DNA of 64,000 bases from Hydractinia symbiolongicarpus (Eukaryota; Cnidaria; Hydrozoa; Anthoathecata; Hydractiniidae): assembly GCF_029227915.1 (NCBI RefSeq), contig NC_079888.1:310001-374000 (forward strand). The letters are read 5' to 3'. The position numbers and the translations under genes were made by a program. Within the stretch, counting starts at the first letter, position 1. Every line of letters begins with the position of its first letter. Shown piece by piece: positions 14,170 through 22,617 of this stretch. The notes under the pieces were generated by a model. That model did no database searches. It had not been told where the DNA came from and was given only the letters and a program-made list of their open reading frames with translations.

Positions 14170-14935
14170 TTTTACTGTGGGACCAATCCTATCCGTTAGT
14201 TCACGCTGAAGAAATAGAGACAGTTTCAAAAACTACCTTTTTTTGACTTTCTAACGGTGTCAATCCGTTTGAGTTACAACGGTTGCGTCACATATTCGTA
14301 TCAACATGTATTTAGCGATCTCTTCCGCTATTACTAAGTTGTATCGCTTTTAAAAGTGAAACGATTGACTGTGTGACTTAATTGAACTGATTCTAGACTG
14401 TGACCTGCTAAATGTGATAAATGAACCACTTGGTCTCCAAGGAATGACAATCTTCTTAATTTGACATGATTGCTGGATCTCAGCGGATATACTGTCTCTT
14501 ATTTGAAACTGTCTCTATTTCTTCAGCGTGAACTAACGGGTAGGATTGGTCGCACAGTAAAAAATGACTTATTAATCTTAATTTTTAAATGAAGCGCTAC
14601 CACAGCGCCCAGTGTATCCGCTGAGGTCCAGCAATCATGTCAAATTAAAAAGATTGTCATTCCTTGGAGACCAAGTGGTTCATTTATCACATTTAGCAGG
14701 TCACAGTCTAGAATCAGTTCAATTAAGTCACACAGTCAATCGTTTCACTTTTAAAAGCGATACAACTTAGTAAGATCGGAAAAAATCGCTAAATACATGT
14801 TGATACGAATATGTGACGCAACCGTTGTAACTCAAACGGATTGACACCGTTAGAAAGTCAAAAAAAGGTAGTTTTTGAAACTGTCTCTATTTCTTCAGCG
14901 TGAACTAACGGATAGGATTGGTCCCACAGTAAAAA
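14170..14935. repeat. Near-palindromic inversion junction of the satellite array
   Basis: The forward array stops at 14494 (end of CAGCGGATATACTG). The sequence then continues in the reverse orientation of the monomer. Outside a ~115 bp spacer (14495-14609) the arms, about 14170-14494 and 14610-14935, are near-perfect reverse complements. They share rare variants: GACTGTGTGACTTAATTG, TTCTAGACTGTG and the run in CTACCTTTTTTTGAC. Beyond roughly 325 bp the arms diverge to different monomer flavours. Confidence 0.9.
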
Positions 14936-17048
14936 AATGACTTATTAATCTTAATTTTGAAATGAAGCGCTATCACAGCGCCCAGTGTATCCGCTGAGTT
15001 CCAGCAATCATGTCAAATTAAGAAGATTGTCATTTCTTGGAGAACAAGGGGTTCATTTATCACATTTAGCAGGTCACAGTCCAGAATCAGCTCAATTAAG
15101 TCACACAGTCAATCGTATCACTTTTAAAAGCGATACAACTTAGTAATAGCGGAAGAAATCGCTAAATACATGTTGGTACGAATATGTGACGCAACCGTTG
15201 TAACTCAAACGGATTTACACCGTTAGAAAGTTAATGAAATGTAGCTTTTGAAACTGTCTCTATTTCTTCAGCGCGAACTAACGGCTAGGATTGGTCCCAC
15301 AGTAAAAAATGACTTATTTATCTTAATTTTTATATGAAGCCCTCCCACAGCGCCCAGTGTAATCGCTGAGTTCCGGCAATCATGTCGAGTTAAAAAGAAT
15401 GTTATTTCTTGGAGTCCAATTGGCTCATTTATAACATTTATCAGGTCACAGTCCAGAATCAGTTCAACTAAGTCCCACAGTCAATCGGTTCACCGTTAAA
15501 AGTGATACAACTTAGTAATATCGGAACAAAATCACTAAATACATGTTGGTACGAATATGTGAAGCAACCGTTGTCACTAAAACGGATTGACACCGTTAGA
15601 AAGTCAATGAAAGTTAGTTTTTGAGACTGTCTCTATTTCTACAGCGGGAACTAACGGATAGGAATGGTCCCACAGTAAAAAATGACTTAATTATCGAAAT
15701 TTTTAAATGAAGCGCTACCACACCCCCCAGTGTAATCGCTGAGTTCCAGCAATCATGTCCAGTTAAGAAGAATGTTATTTCTTGGAGTTCAATTGGCTCA
15801 ATTATCACATTTTCAAGGTCACAGTCCAAAAACAGTTCAATTAATTCCCACAGGCAATCGGTTCACCGTTGAAAGCGATACAACTTAGTAATATGGGAAC
15901 AGAATCACTAAATACATGTTGGTACGAATATGTGACGCAACCGTTGTAACTCAAACGGATTGCCACCGTTAAAAAGACAATGAAATGTAGTTTTTGAAAC
16001 TGTCTCTATCTCTTCAGCGTGAACTAACGGCTAGGATTGGTCGCACAGTAAAAAATGACTTATTAATCTTAATTTTTAAATGAAGCGCTACCACAGCGCA
16101 CAGTATATCCGCTGAGTTCCAGCAATCATGTCAAATTAAGAAGATTGTCATTCCTTGGAGACCAAGTGGTTCATTTATTACATTTATCAGGTCACAGTCC
16201 AGAATCAGTTGAACTAAGTCCCACAGCCAATCGGTTCACCGTTAAAAGCGATACAACTTAGTAATATCGGAACAAAATCACTAAATACATGTTGTAAACG
16301 AATATGTAACGCAACCGTTGTAACTCAAACGGATTGACACCGTTGAAAAGACAATGAAATATAGTTTTTGAAACTGTCTCTATTTCTTCAGCGTGAAATA
16401 ACGGCTAGGATTGGTCGCACAGTAAAAAATGACTTATTAATCTTAATTTTTAAATGAAGCGCTACCACAGCGCACAGTATATCCGCTGAGTTCCAGCAAT
16501 CATGTCAAATTAAGAAGATTGTCATTCCTTGGAGACCAAGTGGTTCATTTATCACATTTAGCAGGTCACAGTCTAGAATCAGTTCAATTAAGTCACACAG
16601 TCAATCTTTTCACTTTTAAAAGCGATACAACTTAGTAATATTGGAAGAGATCGCTAAATACATGTTGATACGAATATGTGACGCAACCGTTGTAACTCAA
16701 ACGGATTGACACCGTTAGAAAGTCAATAAAAGGTAGTTTTTAAAAGTGTCTCTATTTCTTCAGCGCGAACTAACGGATAGGATTGGTCCCACAGTAAATA
16801 AATGACTTATTTATCGAAATTTTTAAATGAAGCGCTCCCACAGTGCCCAGCGTAATCGCTGAGTTCCGGCAATCATGTCGAGTTAAAAAGAATGTTATTT
16901 CTTGGAGTTCAATTGGCTCATTTATCACATTTATAAGGTCACAGTCCAGAAACAGTTCAATTAATTCCCACAGTCAATTGTTTCACTTATAAAAGCGATA
17001 CAACTTAGTAAGATCGGAACAAATCGCTAGATACATGTTGATACGAAT
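14495..17048 (-). repeat. Satellite array, inverted orientation, left of the element
   Basis: This is about seven ~372 bp monomers in reverse orientation. It ends at the left edge of the mobile element, inside a monomer at ...CATGTTGATACGAAT. The last ~1.3 kb (15716-17048) lines up with 39721-41055 and 53301-54635 of the right-hand array, including the CTACCACACCCCCCAG and GCTCCCACAGTG variants. No gene or unique sequence is seen. Confidence 0.95.
17044..17048. repeat. Target site duplication, left (CGAAT)
   Basis: CGAAT directly precedes the left terminal inverted repeat and is repeated directly after the right one (34325-34329). Intact satellite copies read GATACGAATATGTGAAG across this point. 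The perfect duplication is 5 bp. Polintons usually make 6 bp, so one base may have changed at one edge (left ACGAAT, right TCGAAT). Confidence 0.85.
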
Positions 17049-17178
17049 AGAGATAGGAAAAGGCGGATGTTAGGACAGACCCCGTTGGCACTTTACCATT
17101 CCACGTTAAATTATAAGCCATCCACGTCAAATCAACGATAGAAGAGTCTATAAAATCCGTTAGCACCTACGAATGTCC

Positions 17179-17214
17179 GCCCCAACCCCCCAACCCCCCA
17201 ACCCCCCAACCCCC
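17179..17214 (+). other. C-rich heptad-like tract in left TIR (potential G-quadruplex on - strand)
   Basis: Units of CCCCAA/CCCCCCAA repeat four times. The complementary strand carries four or more G-runs separated by TT, which fits the G-quadruplex pattern and resembles telomeric GGGGTT repeats. An identical tract is mirrored in the right TIR. Confidence 0.8.
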
Positions 17215-17281
17215 GCCGTGTCCCCCGGGCCCCCTCCCATCCCCATGGGTCCCTACCCACCCTCATCTGTCGTGTCCCACA

Positions 17282-17307
17282 ATTATAGTGTTATGTGTGT
17301 CTATAAT
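17282..17307. terminator. Hairpin downstream of the leftmost gene, in left TIR
   Basis: The stem is ATTATAG/CTATAAT (7 bp perfect) with a 13 nt loop or less, about 10 bp past the stop codon of the minus-strand gene ending at 17317. It is a candidate 3'-end signal shared with the other TIR. Confidence 0.5.
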
Positions 17308-17316
17308 GGCCTCTGG

Positions 17317-18510
17317 CTATCGGAAAGCATACCATATGCTAAATGCCGCGGTAAAAGATAAAATCAGAGCAATCTTCTCATCCTCGTGTGTACTACTCCC
17401 AGTAGCACCAACATCGCCGCCACCGGTAGCTCCGGTAATGTGTTTATCCGCGGTATCCACGGTATCAACATGTTTCACGATAGTGTGTTTATCAGGATGA
17501 TCAGGATGGATATCGGTATGGACCGGCGTCACGGATTTATGTGATTCGTTAACCTTTCGATTAATCCCAATGGTAAGATCCTCGCCGGATATCAAAATCT
17601 TGTTGTTGTAACCCACCACACCCGTCTTAATTCTGAGATTCATGTCACTAGGTATCATATAAATACCCTGCCCAACGGAATAATCAACCTTACTTGAAGC
17701 GTAGTTTAGAGTATCCTGATAACGCTTAATGTCCTCCTGAATATCGACCCTACGGTTAACAATATCCTCAAGGTTATTCATAAAAACTCTTTGGGCGGTC
17801 AGAGCACTTGAATCATTACCAAGGATGGAGGAGCGTGCCGAGGCCTGAGAACTAAGAACAAGATAGGCATAGGCCCTAACACTGCTTGAGATCTTCACAA
17901 GGCCCGTTTTTGTAAATCCATCGGATTTTTCTACAATCCACCGCGTCATGGAGTCGTTTGTGAAATAACTTAACCCCGGAGTTGGATATTCTTTACGTCT
18001 TTTTTGATATGAGCTGAAAAAGTTCTGACCCCTGTATTTCATGGGGTTGGGATCAACCCCATAATCGCTGCAGATTTTTAGAAACTCCTCATTTGAATAG
18101 GGATTGTCGTATCGATTGAAGCTATCCTCAAAGGGCAGAGGTATCTGCAAGCGCTTAATGATTCGCCTAATGTGATAATACACATGGAAGCGATATATCG
18201 ACCTGACCATGGATCTACCATCCTTCAGGTGTTCGGAGCTGACTCCGCAGGCACTTGAAGCGCACCAGGTGGCGAAATTGAGCTGGGTTTGCCACAGTCT
18301 AAAAGGTTGCTCATTCCACACGTTCATGCGTTGCGCGTTTTCACCAAGTTCATAATTGGTAAAAATGTTAGGAAAGGAAGCGGGGAAGGATCCGCTTTCG
18401 GACACAATAATGGCCTGTTTGTACAGATCCCTGGCGCCCAATACTTGAAGATACGTCCCTCCATTTGGCTTATATGTCGCGTTCGGGTTATATTTGAAAA
18501 TGTCATCCAT
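17317..18510 (-). CDS. Conserved Polinton protein of unknown function, 397 aa
   Basis: I recognise this as a protein repeatedly found in Polintons of aquatic invertebrates, but its function is not known. The first ~200 residues are rich in Tyr, Arg and Trp, with the recognisable run RMNVWNEQPFRLWQTQLNFA near residue 60 and a VYYHIRRIIKRLQIPLP stretch near 110. There is no signal peptide. The C-terminal ~80 residues are low-complexity (His/Asp/Thr/Gly-rich) and end in a single hydrophobic segment, IALILSFTAAFSIWYAF, which looks like a tail anchor. The start is the first ATG (complement of 18508-18510), diverging from the capsid cluster across a 38 bp AT-rich spacer. The TAG stop coincides with the inner edge of the left TIR. 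A virion-associated or membrane-associated structural role is possible, but that is inference from its position beside the capsid genes. Confidence 0.85.
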   Translation of the reverse strand: MDDIFKYNPNATYKPNGGTYLQVLGARDLYKQAIIVSESGSFPASFPNIFTNYELGENAQRMNVWNEQPFRLWQTQLNFATWCASSACGVSSEHLKDGRSMVRSIYRFHVYYHIRRIIKRLQIPLPFEDSFNRYDNPYSNEEFLKICSDYGVDPNPMKYRGQNFFSSYQKRRKEYPTPGLSYFTNDSMTRWIVEKSDGFTKTGLVKISSSVRAYAYLVLSSQASARSSILGNDSSALTAQRVFMNNLEDIVNRRVDIQEDIKRYQDTLNYASSKVDYSVGQGIYMIPSDMNLRIKTGVVGYNNKILISGEDLTIGINRKVNESHKSVTPVHTDIHPDHPDKHTIVKHVDTVDTADKHITGATGGGDVGATGSSTHEDEKIALILSFTAAFSIWYAFR

Positions 18511-18548
18511 TCTTTGATTTAAATATATTCACAATCTCTAATATAATA
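18511..18548. promoter_or_regulatory. Divergent AT-rich promoter region
   Basis: A 38 bp spacer separates two divergent genes. CTAATATAATA (18538-18548) directly abuts the ATG of the + strand capsid gene. Nearly the same motif precedes the + gene at 24404. Promoter function is inferred. Confidence 0.55.
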
Positions 18549-19145
18549 ATGTATGTTACAATAAAAGACGTAAATAGCGAGAAGAAAATCTATCTGCATC
18601 GTCCGATCGACAACTCGCATGGCACGAAGGAGGTTGCGATCGTGGAGGCGTTTTCGGACAATATCATTTATCAAGTAATAGCTCCAATAAGTGTACTCTT
18701 AACCAATGCAATCGGTACACTGCATTTACCCAAGGGTAAGTACTACACCGGGAGGGAGTTGGATTCACTCGTAGGGGGTGATGTGAAATCAACACCACTG
18801 GTCAGAAACCCTGATTTGAAGAAATATAATAATATAGAGGGCGTAACGGAACTACATTTTCACCTTGATGAATTGGATAATTCATCAAATCTTGAAGATG
18901 GTGAATACAGCAGCACGCTGATGACACACCATATATCTGAGCATGGTAATGGTTTTACGCATGTTGAACCTAAAAACCCGCAATATAAGAAACTAAAGAA
19001 CGGTTTGCTTCAATCACTCACCATAGGAGTCACGGGTCAAGATGGTAAGGTATTGGGAGTAAAAGGTACGCCGCTGTTTGGTGGTCCGCCGAAAACAGTT
19101 ACACTGCACATAAGGGACGCGGCGAATACATATAGCCGACATTAA
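18549..19145 (+). CDS. Minor capsid (penton-like) protein, single jelly roll family, 198 aa
   Basis: It resembles the Polinton/adintovirus minor capsid protein that forms capsid vertices. Support comes from length (~200 aa), position directly upstream of the major capsid and ATPase genes, and the family-typical C-terminal strand pattern: LLQSLTIGVTGQDGKV, followed after a short loop by PPKTVTLHIRDA. The sequence is mostly short alternating beta-like stretches with no membrane segment or signal peptide. The ATG at 18549 is preceded at once by a TATA-like CTAATATAATA. The gene ends 31 bp before the hexon start region, consistent with co-transcription of capsid genes. The assignment rests on recalled family features, not on a search. 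Confidence 0.8.
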   Translation: MYVTIKDVNSEKKIYLHRPIDNSHGTKEVAIVEAFSDNIIYQVIAPISVLLTNAIGTLHLPKGKYYTGRELDSLVGGDVKSTPLVRNPDLKKYNNIEGVTELHFHLDELDNSSNLEDGEYSSTLMTHHISEHGNGFTHVEPKNPQYKKLKNGLLQSLTIGVTGQDGKVLGVKGTPLFGGPPKTVTLHIRDAANTYSRH

Positions 19146-19176
19146 CCGAATTAAAGTAAAATAAAATAAAAGTAAT

Positions 19177-20506
19177 ATGGAATAGCATTGAATACGGGAA
19201 AAAGTTAAACCCAGAGCGTTCACTTAGGATCGCACATGGCGTAAAAGGAACGCATCAAAAAGTAATTGTCACTCACAACCCAAGTGAGATTGATCAGAAC
19301 CAGTTACTCCTGATTAGGTTCCCTAATTTAGGTAACGATGATGTCATTGTTCCTGGTACTTCGAAAATAAGTTTCGACGTTGAACTCGAGTCAAAAGTCG
19401 ACACGAAGAGAACATTGGTCTCTAACATAGGGAGGGCAATTGTTAAAAAGCTAGCTATCAAGTTCGAGGGTACCGAGATTCTGAGCATTGATGACTTTGA
19501 TCTTTTCGGGTGCTACAGAGATTTATGGCTAACCAAGTCCGAAAAAAGAAATGCAATAAGACAAGGTATCATCTTTGATGAAGGGTGTACAGAAAACTGT
19601 ATGAAACTGAGAGTTGGAGCCGCGGATAAAGACGCATCAGAGGTAGCGGACAAAGCTATTTATGATGCATACAAAAACAAGTTCACCATACCACTAGATT
19701 TTGAAATGTTAGATAGCACGATCCCATATTATCAGGCTGGATTAGGTAATAGGCTGTGTTATGAGATAACATTCAACAATTATGACAGGGTAGTATTATC
19801 AACACCAACCAACCCTTCTGGTGCCGCATCGGCACCCGCGCCGGATGCTAAATACAAAATCTCCAACATATCTCTCGAATATGAGATTGTGACACAACCC
19901 ACACTCGCCAGATTCATCTCAAATGAATACCAAAACATGGCCGTGCTCTATGACAGATTCTTGAGACATAGACAAATTAGGGTGGATAAGTCAGACACAA
20001 CTTGGAATTGGTCATTCAATACACCATGCAAGTCTCTGAAGGGTATATTGGTTCTGTTTGAGGAAGAGAAAGCTTACAAACGAGATACAGGTAGGTTCTA
20101 CAATCCTAAGATCAAAAAGGTATCCGCCATAGTTGAGGGTAAGCCCAACCAACTTTTCGCTCAGGGGATGCAGCCGTTTGAGCATTATGGTGAAATATGC
20201 AAGTATTTCGCAGAGGGCAAGCAAAAGGACAGCAACGCCGGTGAAATACAGAAACATCTGCAACTACATGATGTGAAGGTCGCGGACTACCTAACCACGA
20301 AATATGCTCTATGGCTGGATTTCAGAACCATAGATGAAAACTCACTGCACGGGACCGGCCGACGGATTGAAAATGCGAGCGAGGGCATCACACTGCAAGT
20401 TGAAAAGACGGCCGAAACCGCGGGATCCTTAAACGCCTACATATATCTAATCATGGATGCTCAATTAAATATTCAAAACGGTGAAATTATGGATGTACTA
20501 TATTAA
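19177..20506 (+). CDS. Major capsid protein (hexon-like, double jelly roll), start codon out of frame
   Basis: This is the major capsid protein of the Polinton/adintovirus group, expected to form the hexameric capsid units. The conserved N-terminal region (THNPSEIDQNQLLLIRFPNL, then VSNIGRAIVKKLAIKFEG) and the late run YIYLIMDAQLNIQNGE fit the family, and about 440 codons is the usual length. The reading frame is open from 19160 to the TAA at 20504-20506. However, the only suitable ATG (19177-19179) is one base out of frame with the body and meets TAG after two codons. There is one excess G around 19179-19180. No in-frame ATG lies near the conserved N-terminus, so as written the protein lacks a proper start. 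It is either a recent inactivating indel or a sequencing error. The rest of the frame is intact. The stop is separated by one base from the ATPase start. Confidence 0.82.
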
Positions 20507-20507
20507 G

Positions 20508-21104
20508 ATGGACTACATGAAAGATCCTCACACGGCACTATTCGTCGGTCCAACGGGCTGCGGAAAATCCAAACGCGTAGTAACACTGCTGGAGAGTGAA
20601 TACTTTGATCACTTCGATTTCATTGTGATTATATGTCCAACATTAAGATGGAACAAGACATATATGGGGAGTAACTGGTTCTGGAGGGATAGATATGTGA
20701 TTCTAATTGAGCCCAGAGGTATGTTATATGAATGGATTCAAAAGATGACGGATTTCTGTGCCGGGTACAAAACATTATTCCTGATCGACGACATCATCGC
20801 GGATGAGAAACTGGACAAAAAGAGGCAACCGCTTCTGGAGCTGGCCATCAGCGGTCGGCATCGAAACCACACCATGTGGCTACTCACACAATCATACACC
20901 GCGATACCGAAGAACTTACGAAGGCAGGCAAAAATGTTATATGTGTGGTATCCGAAGGACAGACATGATCTCGCAACCATCCACGAAGAGAATGATGTCA
21001 TTGAATCGTCGGAGATCCAGAAGGTTAAGGAAAGGCTGAAAGATGGCAAATATACACATTTAGTCATGAGGATGGAACATCCAAGAACTCACGTGATTTG
21101 CTAG
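20508..21104 (+). CDS. DNA-packaging ATPase (FtsK/HerA, A32-like), 198 aa
   Basis: This ATPase is predicted to drive genome packaging into the capsid. Walker A is GPTGCGKS at residues 14-21 and Walker B is TLFLIDD at 89-95. A polar LLTQSY segment about 35 residues on fits the sensor position. Its compact ~200-residue size matches Polinton, virophage and adintovirus ATPases. The ATG at 20508 was chosen because it follows the hexon stop by one base and puts Walker A at the expected distance; the frame is also open a little upstream but without an ATG there that fits. The gene ends before an intergenic hairpin (21117-21141), so penton, hexon and ATPase look like one transcription unit. Confidence 0.93.
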   Translation: MDYMKDPHTALFVGPTGCGKSKRVVTLLESEYFDHFDFIVIICPTLRWNKTYMGSNWFWRDRYVILIEPRGMLYEWIQKMTDFCAGYKTLFLIDDIIADEKLDKKRQPLLELAISGRHRNHTMWLLTQSYTAIPKNLRRQAKMLYVWYPKDRHDLATIHEENDVIESSEIQKVKERLKDGKYTHLVMRMEHPRTHVIC

Positions 21105-21116
21105 AATGGGCATTTT

Positions 21117-21141
21117 TTTGTTACAAGAGTCTTTTAACAAA
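21117..21141. terminator. Hairpin after the capsid-ATPase unit
   Basis: The stem is TTTGTTA/TAACAAA (7 bp, perfect) around an 11 nt loop, directly after a T-run. It lies 12 bp past the ATPase stop. The GGGCATTTTTTTGTTAC lead-in recurs almost exactly at the hairpins at 28622 and 29471. Confidence 0.65.
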
Positions 21142-21184
21142 TCTATAGGAAAACTACAGCATAGTACTGTAGTACTGTAGTACC
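21142..21184 (+). promoter_or_regulatory. Short spacer with 8 bp direct repeats before the membrane-protein cluster
   Basis: TAGTACTG occurs twice in tandem and a third time partially (21162-21184), ending immediately before the ATG at 21185. Each unit contains GTAC palindromes. It is a possible promoter or binding site; no known motif is recognised. Confidence 0.4.
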
Positions 21185-21817
21185 ATGATAGAATATATAA
21201 ATTTCATATTACTGGTGATAGCTGTAGTGCTATTGCTGGTATTGGTTAGTTTTTGCCTTTTTTGTATTAAAAAATACCTATCGCTATTGAAAATGGCTGA
21301 AACGGCAATTGACAACCTAATTTTTATCGATGAACGGGATGAACAGGATGATGGGAAGAGACAGAAATTGCTCGAGTGCGTGCTGACCGGAAATAGCAAG
21401 CTGTATCTGGGGAAGATGTATACGGAGGCGGGGATCCGGAAGCTCGGGAATGGTGAGGTGGATAAACTTTTCGCCATATACGAGGCTAAACTGTCCGGTC
21501 AAATGGTAAAGTCTCTTGGAGAGTCAATAATCCACATGTACTCTCTGGGTGCCTGTGCGGCTCTGGGCATAAAAAATCAAAAGGCTCTGAGTGATGACCT
21601 GGAGAATGACCCATTCCTAAACTCCGCCCTTCAAAGGTTCACGTGCGATTTGTATTATAAGTTCGGATCACTACTATCACCAATCAGTGTGGGTCTAATT
21701 ACAGGTAGGCATTATATTGCTGGAAGAAATTTAAACGCAAATAATAATAATATAGATATAGATAATAAAGATGTCAGAGGAACAGACTCCTATTCAGGTG
21801 ACAACGAAGAACCCTAA
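21185..21817 (+). CDS. Conserved Polinton membrane protein, 210 aa
   Basis: It has an N-terminal hydrophobic segment (residues ~5-28, LLVIAVVLLLVLVSFCLFCI) followed by a basic stop-transfer stretch (KKYLSLLK), so it is a single-pass or signal-anchored membrane protein. A soluble domain of ~150 residues follows, with a family-typical look (SLGESIIHMYSLGACAALGI). The C-terminus is Asn/Asp-rich and low in complexity. No enzyme motif is visible. It is the first gene of a + strand cluster of small proteins and its last 47 bp overlap the next gene in another frame. It is probably a virion or membrane component by context; function unknown. Confidence 0.75.
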   Translation: MIEYINFILLVIAVVLLLVLVSFCLFCIKKYLSLLKMAETAIDNLIFIDERDEQDDGKRQKLLECVLTGNSKLYLGKMYTEAGIRKLGNGEVDKLFAIYEAKLSGQMVKSLGESIIHMYSLGACAALGIKNQKALSDDLENDPFLNSALQRFTCDLYYKFGSLLSPISVGLITGRHYIAGRNLNANNNNIDIDNKDVRGTDSYSGDNEEP

Positions 21818-22175
21818 AAAGGTTGAGGCTGGTAAGAGGGTGGCCGAATTCAACCGCAAACAGAGGGAAGACTATAAAAGACTGCTCATGGCGCAGGCAG
21901 AGACGCAGGCGAAGACGGAATCGACACCAACGCGGTCGACACCTCAGACACTGTTGGAGGATCCTAAGGATATTGTAATTGAGGATTCCGTGACAGATGT
22001 TCCCAAGGGTGGGGTTAACAACTACGCAATAATGGGCGGCGGTGTGATTGTGATGCTAATAATTGGAGCGTTGGTGGTGATGAGGAACAACACTTCACAG
22101 AGTAAGGTGAAGGATCCCCCACCGAGAGCTCCATCGGACACTAGAAAAACCAGGAGTAAACTTGAAATGGAATAA
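21771..22175 (+). CDS. Single-pass membrane protein with KNPKKVEAGKR motif, 134 aa
   Basis: The N-terminal motif KNPKKVEAGKRVAEFNRK (residues ~13-30) is a signature I recognise from Polinton/adintovirus small proteins. It is basic and may bind nucleic acid (inference). A Glu/Thr/Pro-rich linker follows, then one transmembrane segment (YAIMGGGVIVMLIIGALVVM, ~residues 84-103) and a charged Pro-rich tail. The start lies inside the preceding gene in a different frame, and the ATG is preceded by an AT-rich GATAATAAAG. The membrane anchor plus basic N-terminus would suit a core or internal-membrane protein, but that is not shown. Confidence 0.75.
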   Translation: MSEEQTPIQVTTKNPKKVEAGKRVAEFNRKQREDYKRLLMAQAETQAKTESTPTRSTPQTLLEDPKDIVIEDSVTDVPKGGVNNYAIMGGGVIVMLIIGALVVMRNNTSQSKVKDPPPRAPSDTRKTRSKLEME

Positions 22176-22207
22176 AGGGATAATATCGCGATATTATAAT
22201 CTCGAAG

Positions 22208-22216
22208 TATATAAAC
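22208..22216 (+). promoter_or_regulatory. TATA-like motif abutting a start codon
   Basis: TATATAAAC ends at the base before ATG 22217. The identical 9-mer abuts the ATG at 22618. A TATA box this close to the start would leave almost no 5' leader, so it may instead be a viral-type late promoter or initiator element. Confidence 0.5.
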
Positions 22217-22444
22217 ATGGATAAGAAAAGTATAGTCAACGATATTTATAAGGCATCGGTCGTATGCGTTTTCGCTGTAGGCTATTCAATGCTCGGGAAA
22301 AAGGTATTAAAAATGACACCACCCTCAATTCAGAAGTTTGACCTGGAAGATACCGGAAAGCTTGTAGCCATAGTCGCCGCAAGTGAAATGTCAAGAGAAT
22401 ATCTGGTTAAGCAGAAAATTATACCCGAAACTATAAATATATAA
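22217..22444 (+). CDS. Small conserved Polinton protein, 75 aa
   Basis: I recognise this as a conserved small Polinton protein, with YSMLGKKVLKM near residue 23 and KLVAIVAASEMSREYLVK near 48. It is weakly hydrophobic in the first third (VVCVFAVGYSML), so it may be membrane-associated. It starts right after a TATATAAAC motif. Its TAA stop overlaps the ATG of the next small gene (TAATG), suggesting coupled or leaky translation. Function unknown. Confidence 0.75.
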   Translation: MDKKSIVNDIYKASVVCVFAVGYSMLGKKVLKMTPPSIQKFDLEDTGKLVAIVAASEMSREYLVKQKIIPETINI

Positions 22445-22587
22445 TGTTGCGAATACTGGAATGGTTGGTCTGGGTTTTATGCCAGCGCAAGAAAGTTGAG
22501 AGGATTTTACCCAAGGTGGAATACATCGATACCGAGGTCATAGACGACTCTGATGTCATAGACTCCGAGGCTATCGAATTAAAATAA
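22444..22587 (+). CDS. Small hypothetical protein, 47 aa, overlapping start
   Basis: The frame opens at an ATG sharing one base with the previous stop (TAATG, 22442-22446) and ends at TAA 22585-22587. The N-terminal 13 residues are hydrophobic with three Trp/Leu clusters (ILEWLVWVLC), followed by a basic patch (QRKKVER) and a strongly acidic C-terminal half. It fills the gap between two confident genes on the same strand with no other coding option, which supports it as real. It may be a tiny membrane-anchored protein. I do not recognise a family. Confidence 0.55.
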   Translation: MLRILEWLVWVLCQRKKVERILPKVEYIDTEVIDDSDVIDSEAIELK

Positions 22588-22608
22588 CGCCACTATATCA
22601 TACCGGAT

Positions 22609-22617
22609 TATATAAAC
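22609..22617 (+). promoter_or_regulatory. TATA-like motif abutting a start codon
   Basis: TATATAAAC lies directly before ATG 22618, an exact repeat of the motif at 22208-22216. Confidence 0.5.

Larger units (their letters stand above)
1..14494 (+). repeat. Satellite array, ~372 bp monomer, forward orientation
   Basis: This is about 39 head-to-tail copies of a ~372 bp AT-rich monomer. Successive copies of the same landmark (TTAATTGAACTG) fall at 1, 373 and 745. Each monomer also carries landmarks such as GAGACAGTTTCAAAAACTAC and CCAACATGTATTTAGCGATT. Two main monomer flavours alternate irregularly: one reads GACCTTATAAATG...CCAATTGAACTCC, the other GACCTGCTAAATG...CCACTTGGTCTCC. This gives higher-order repeats. 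Open frames of 70-86 codons recur at the same monomer phase and are not genes. I see no unique sequence, gene or RNA in this interval. Confidence 0.96.
17049..17319 (+). repeat. Left terminal inverted repeat, 271 bp
   Basis: It is the reverse complement of 34054-34324, with one mismatch (AAGCC here against AGGCC in the other). It starts with AG, as Polintons do. It contains a C-rich CCCCAA tract (17179-17214), a self-complementary block around CCCCGGG, and a hairpin at 17282-17307. Its inner edge is exactly the stop codon of the leftmost gene. Confidence 0.95.

Noticed and set aside
1-14494. Satellite as a degraded mobile element or tRNA/5S-derived repeat
   Set aside because: No terminal repeats, A/B box pair, poly-A tail or transposase remnant could be picked out in the monomer.
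17173-17500. Small frames in and beside the left TIR
   Set aside because: They read through the C-rich TIR tract and the antisense of the leftmost gene; not mirrored as a gene at the right TIR.
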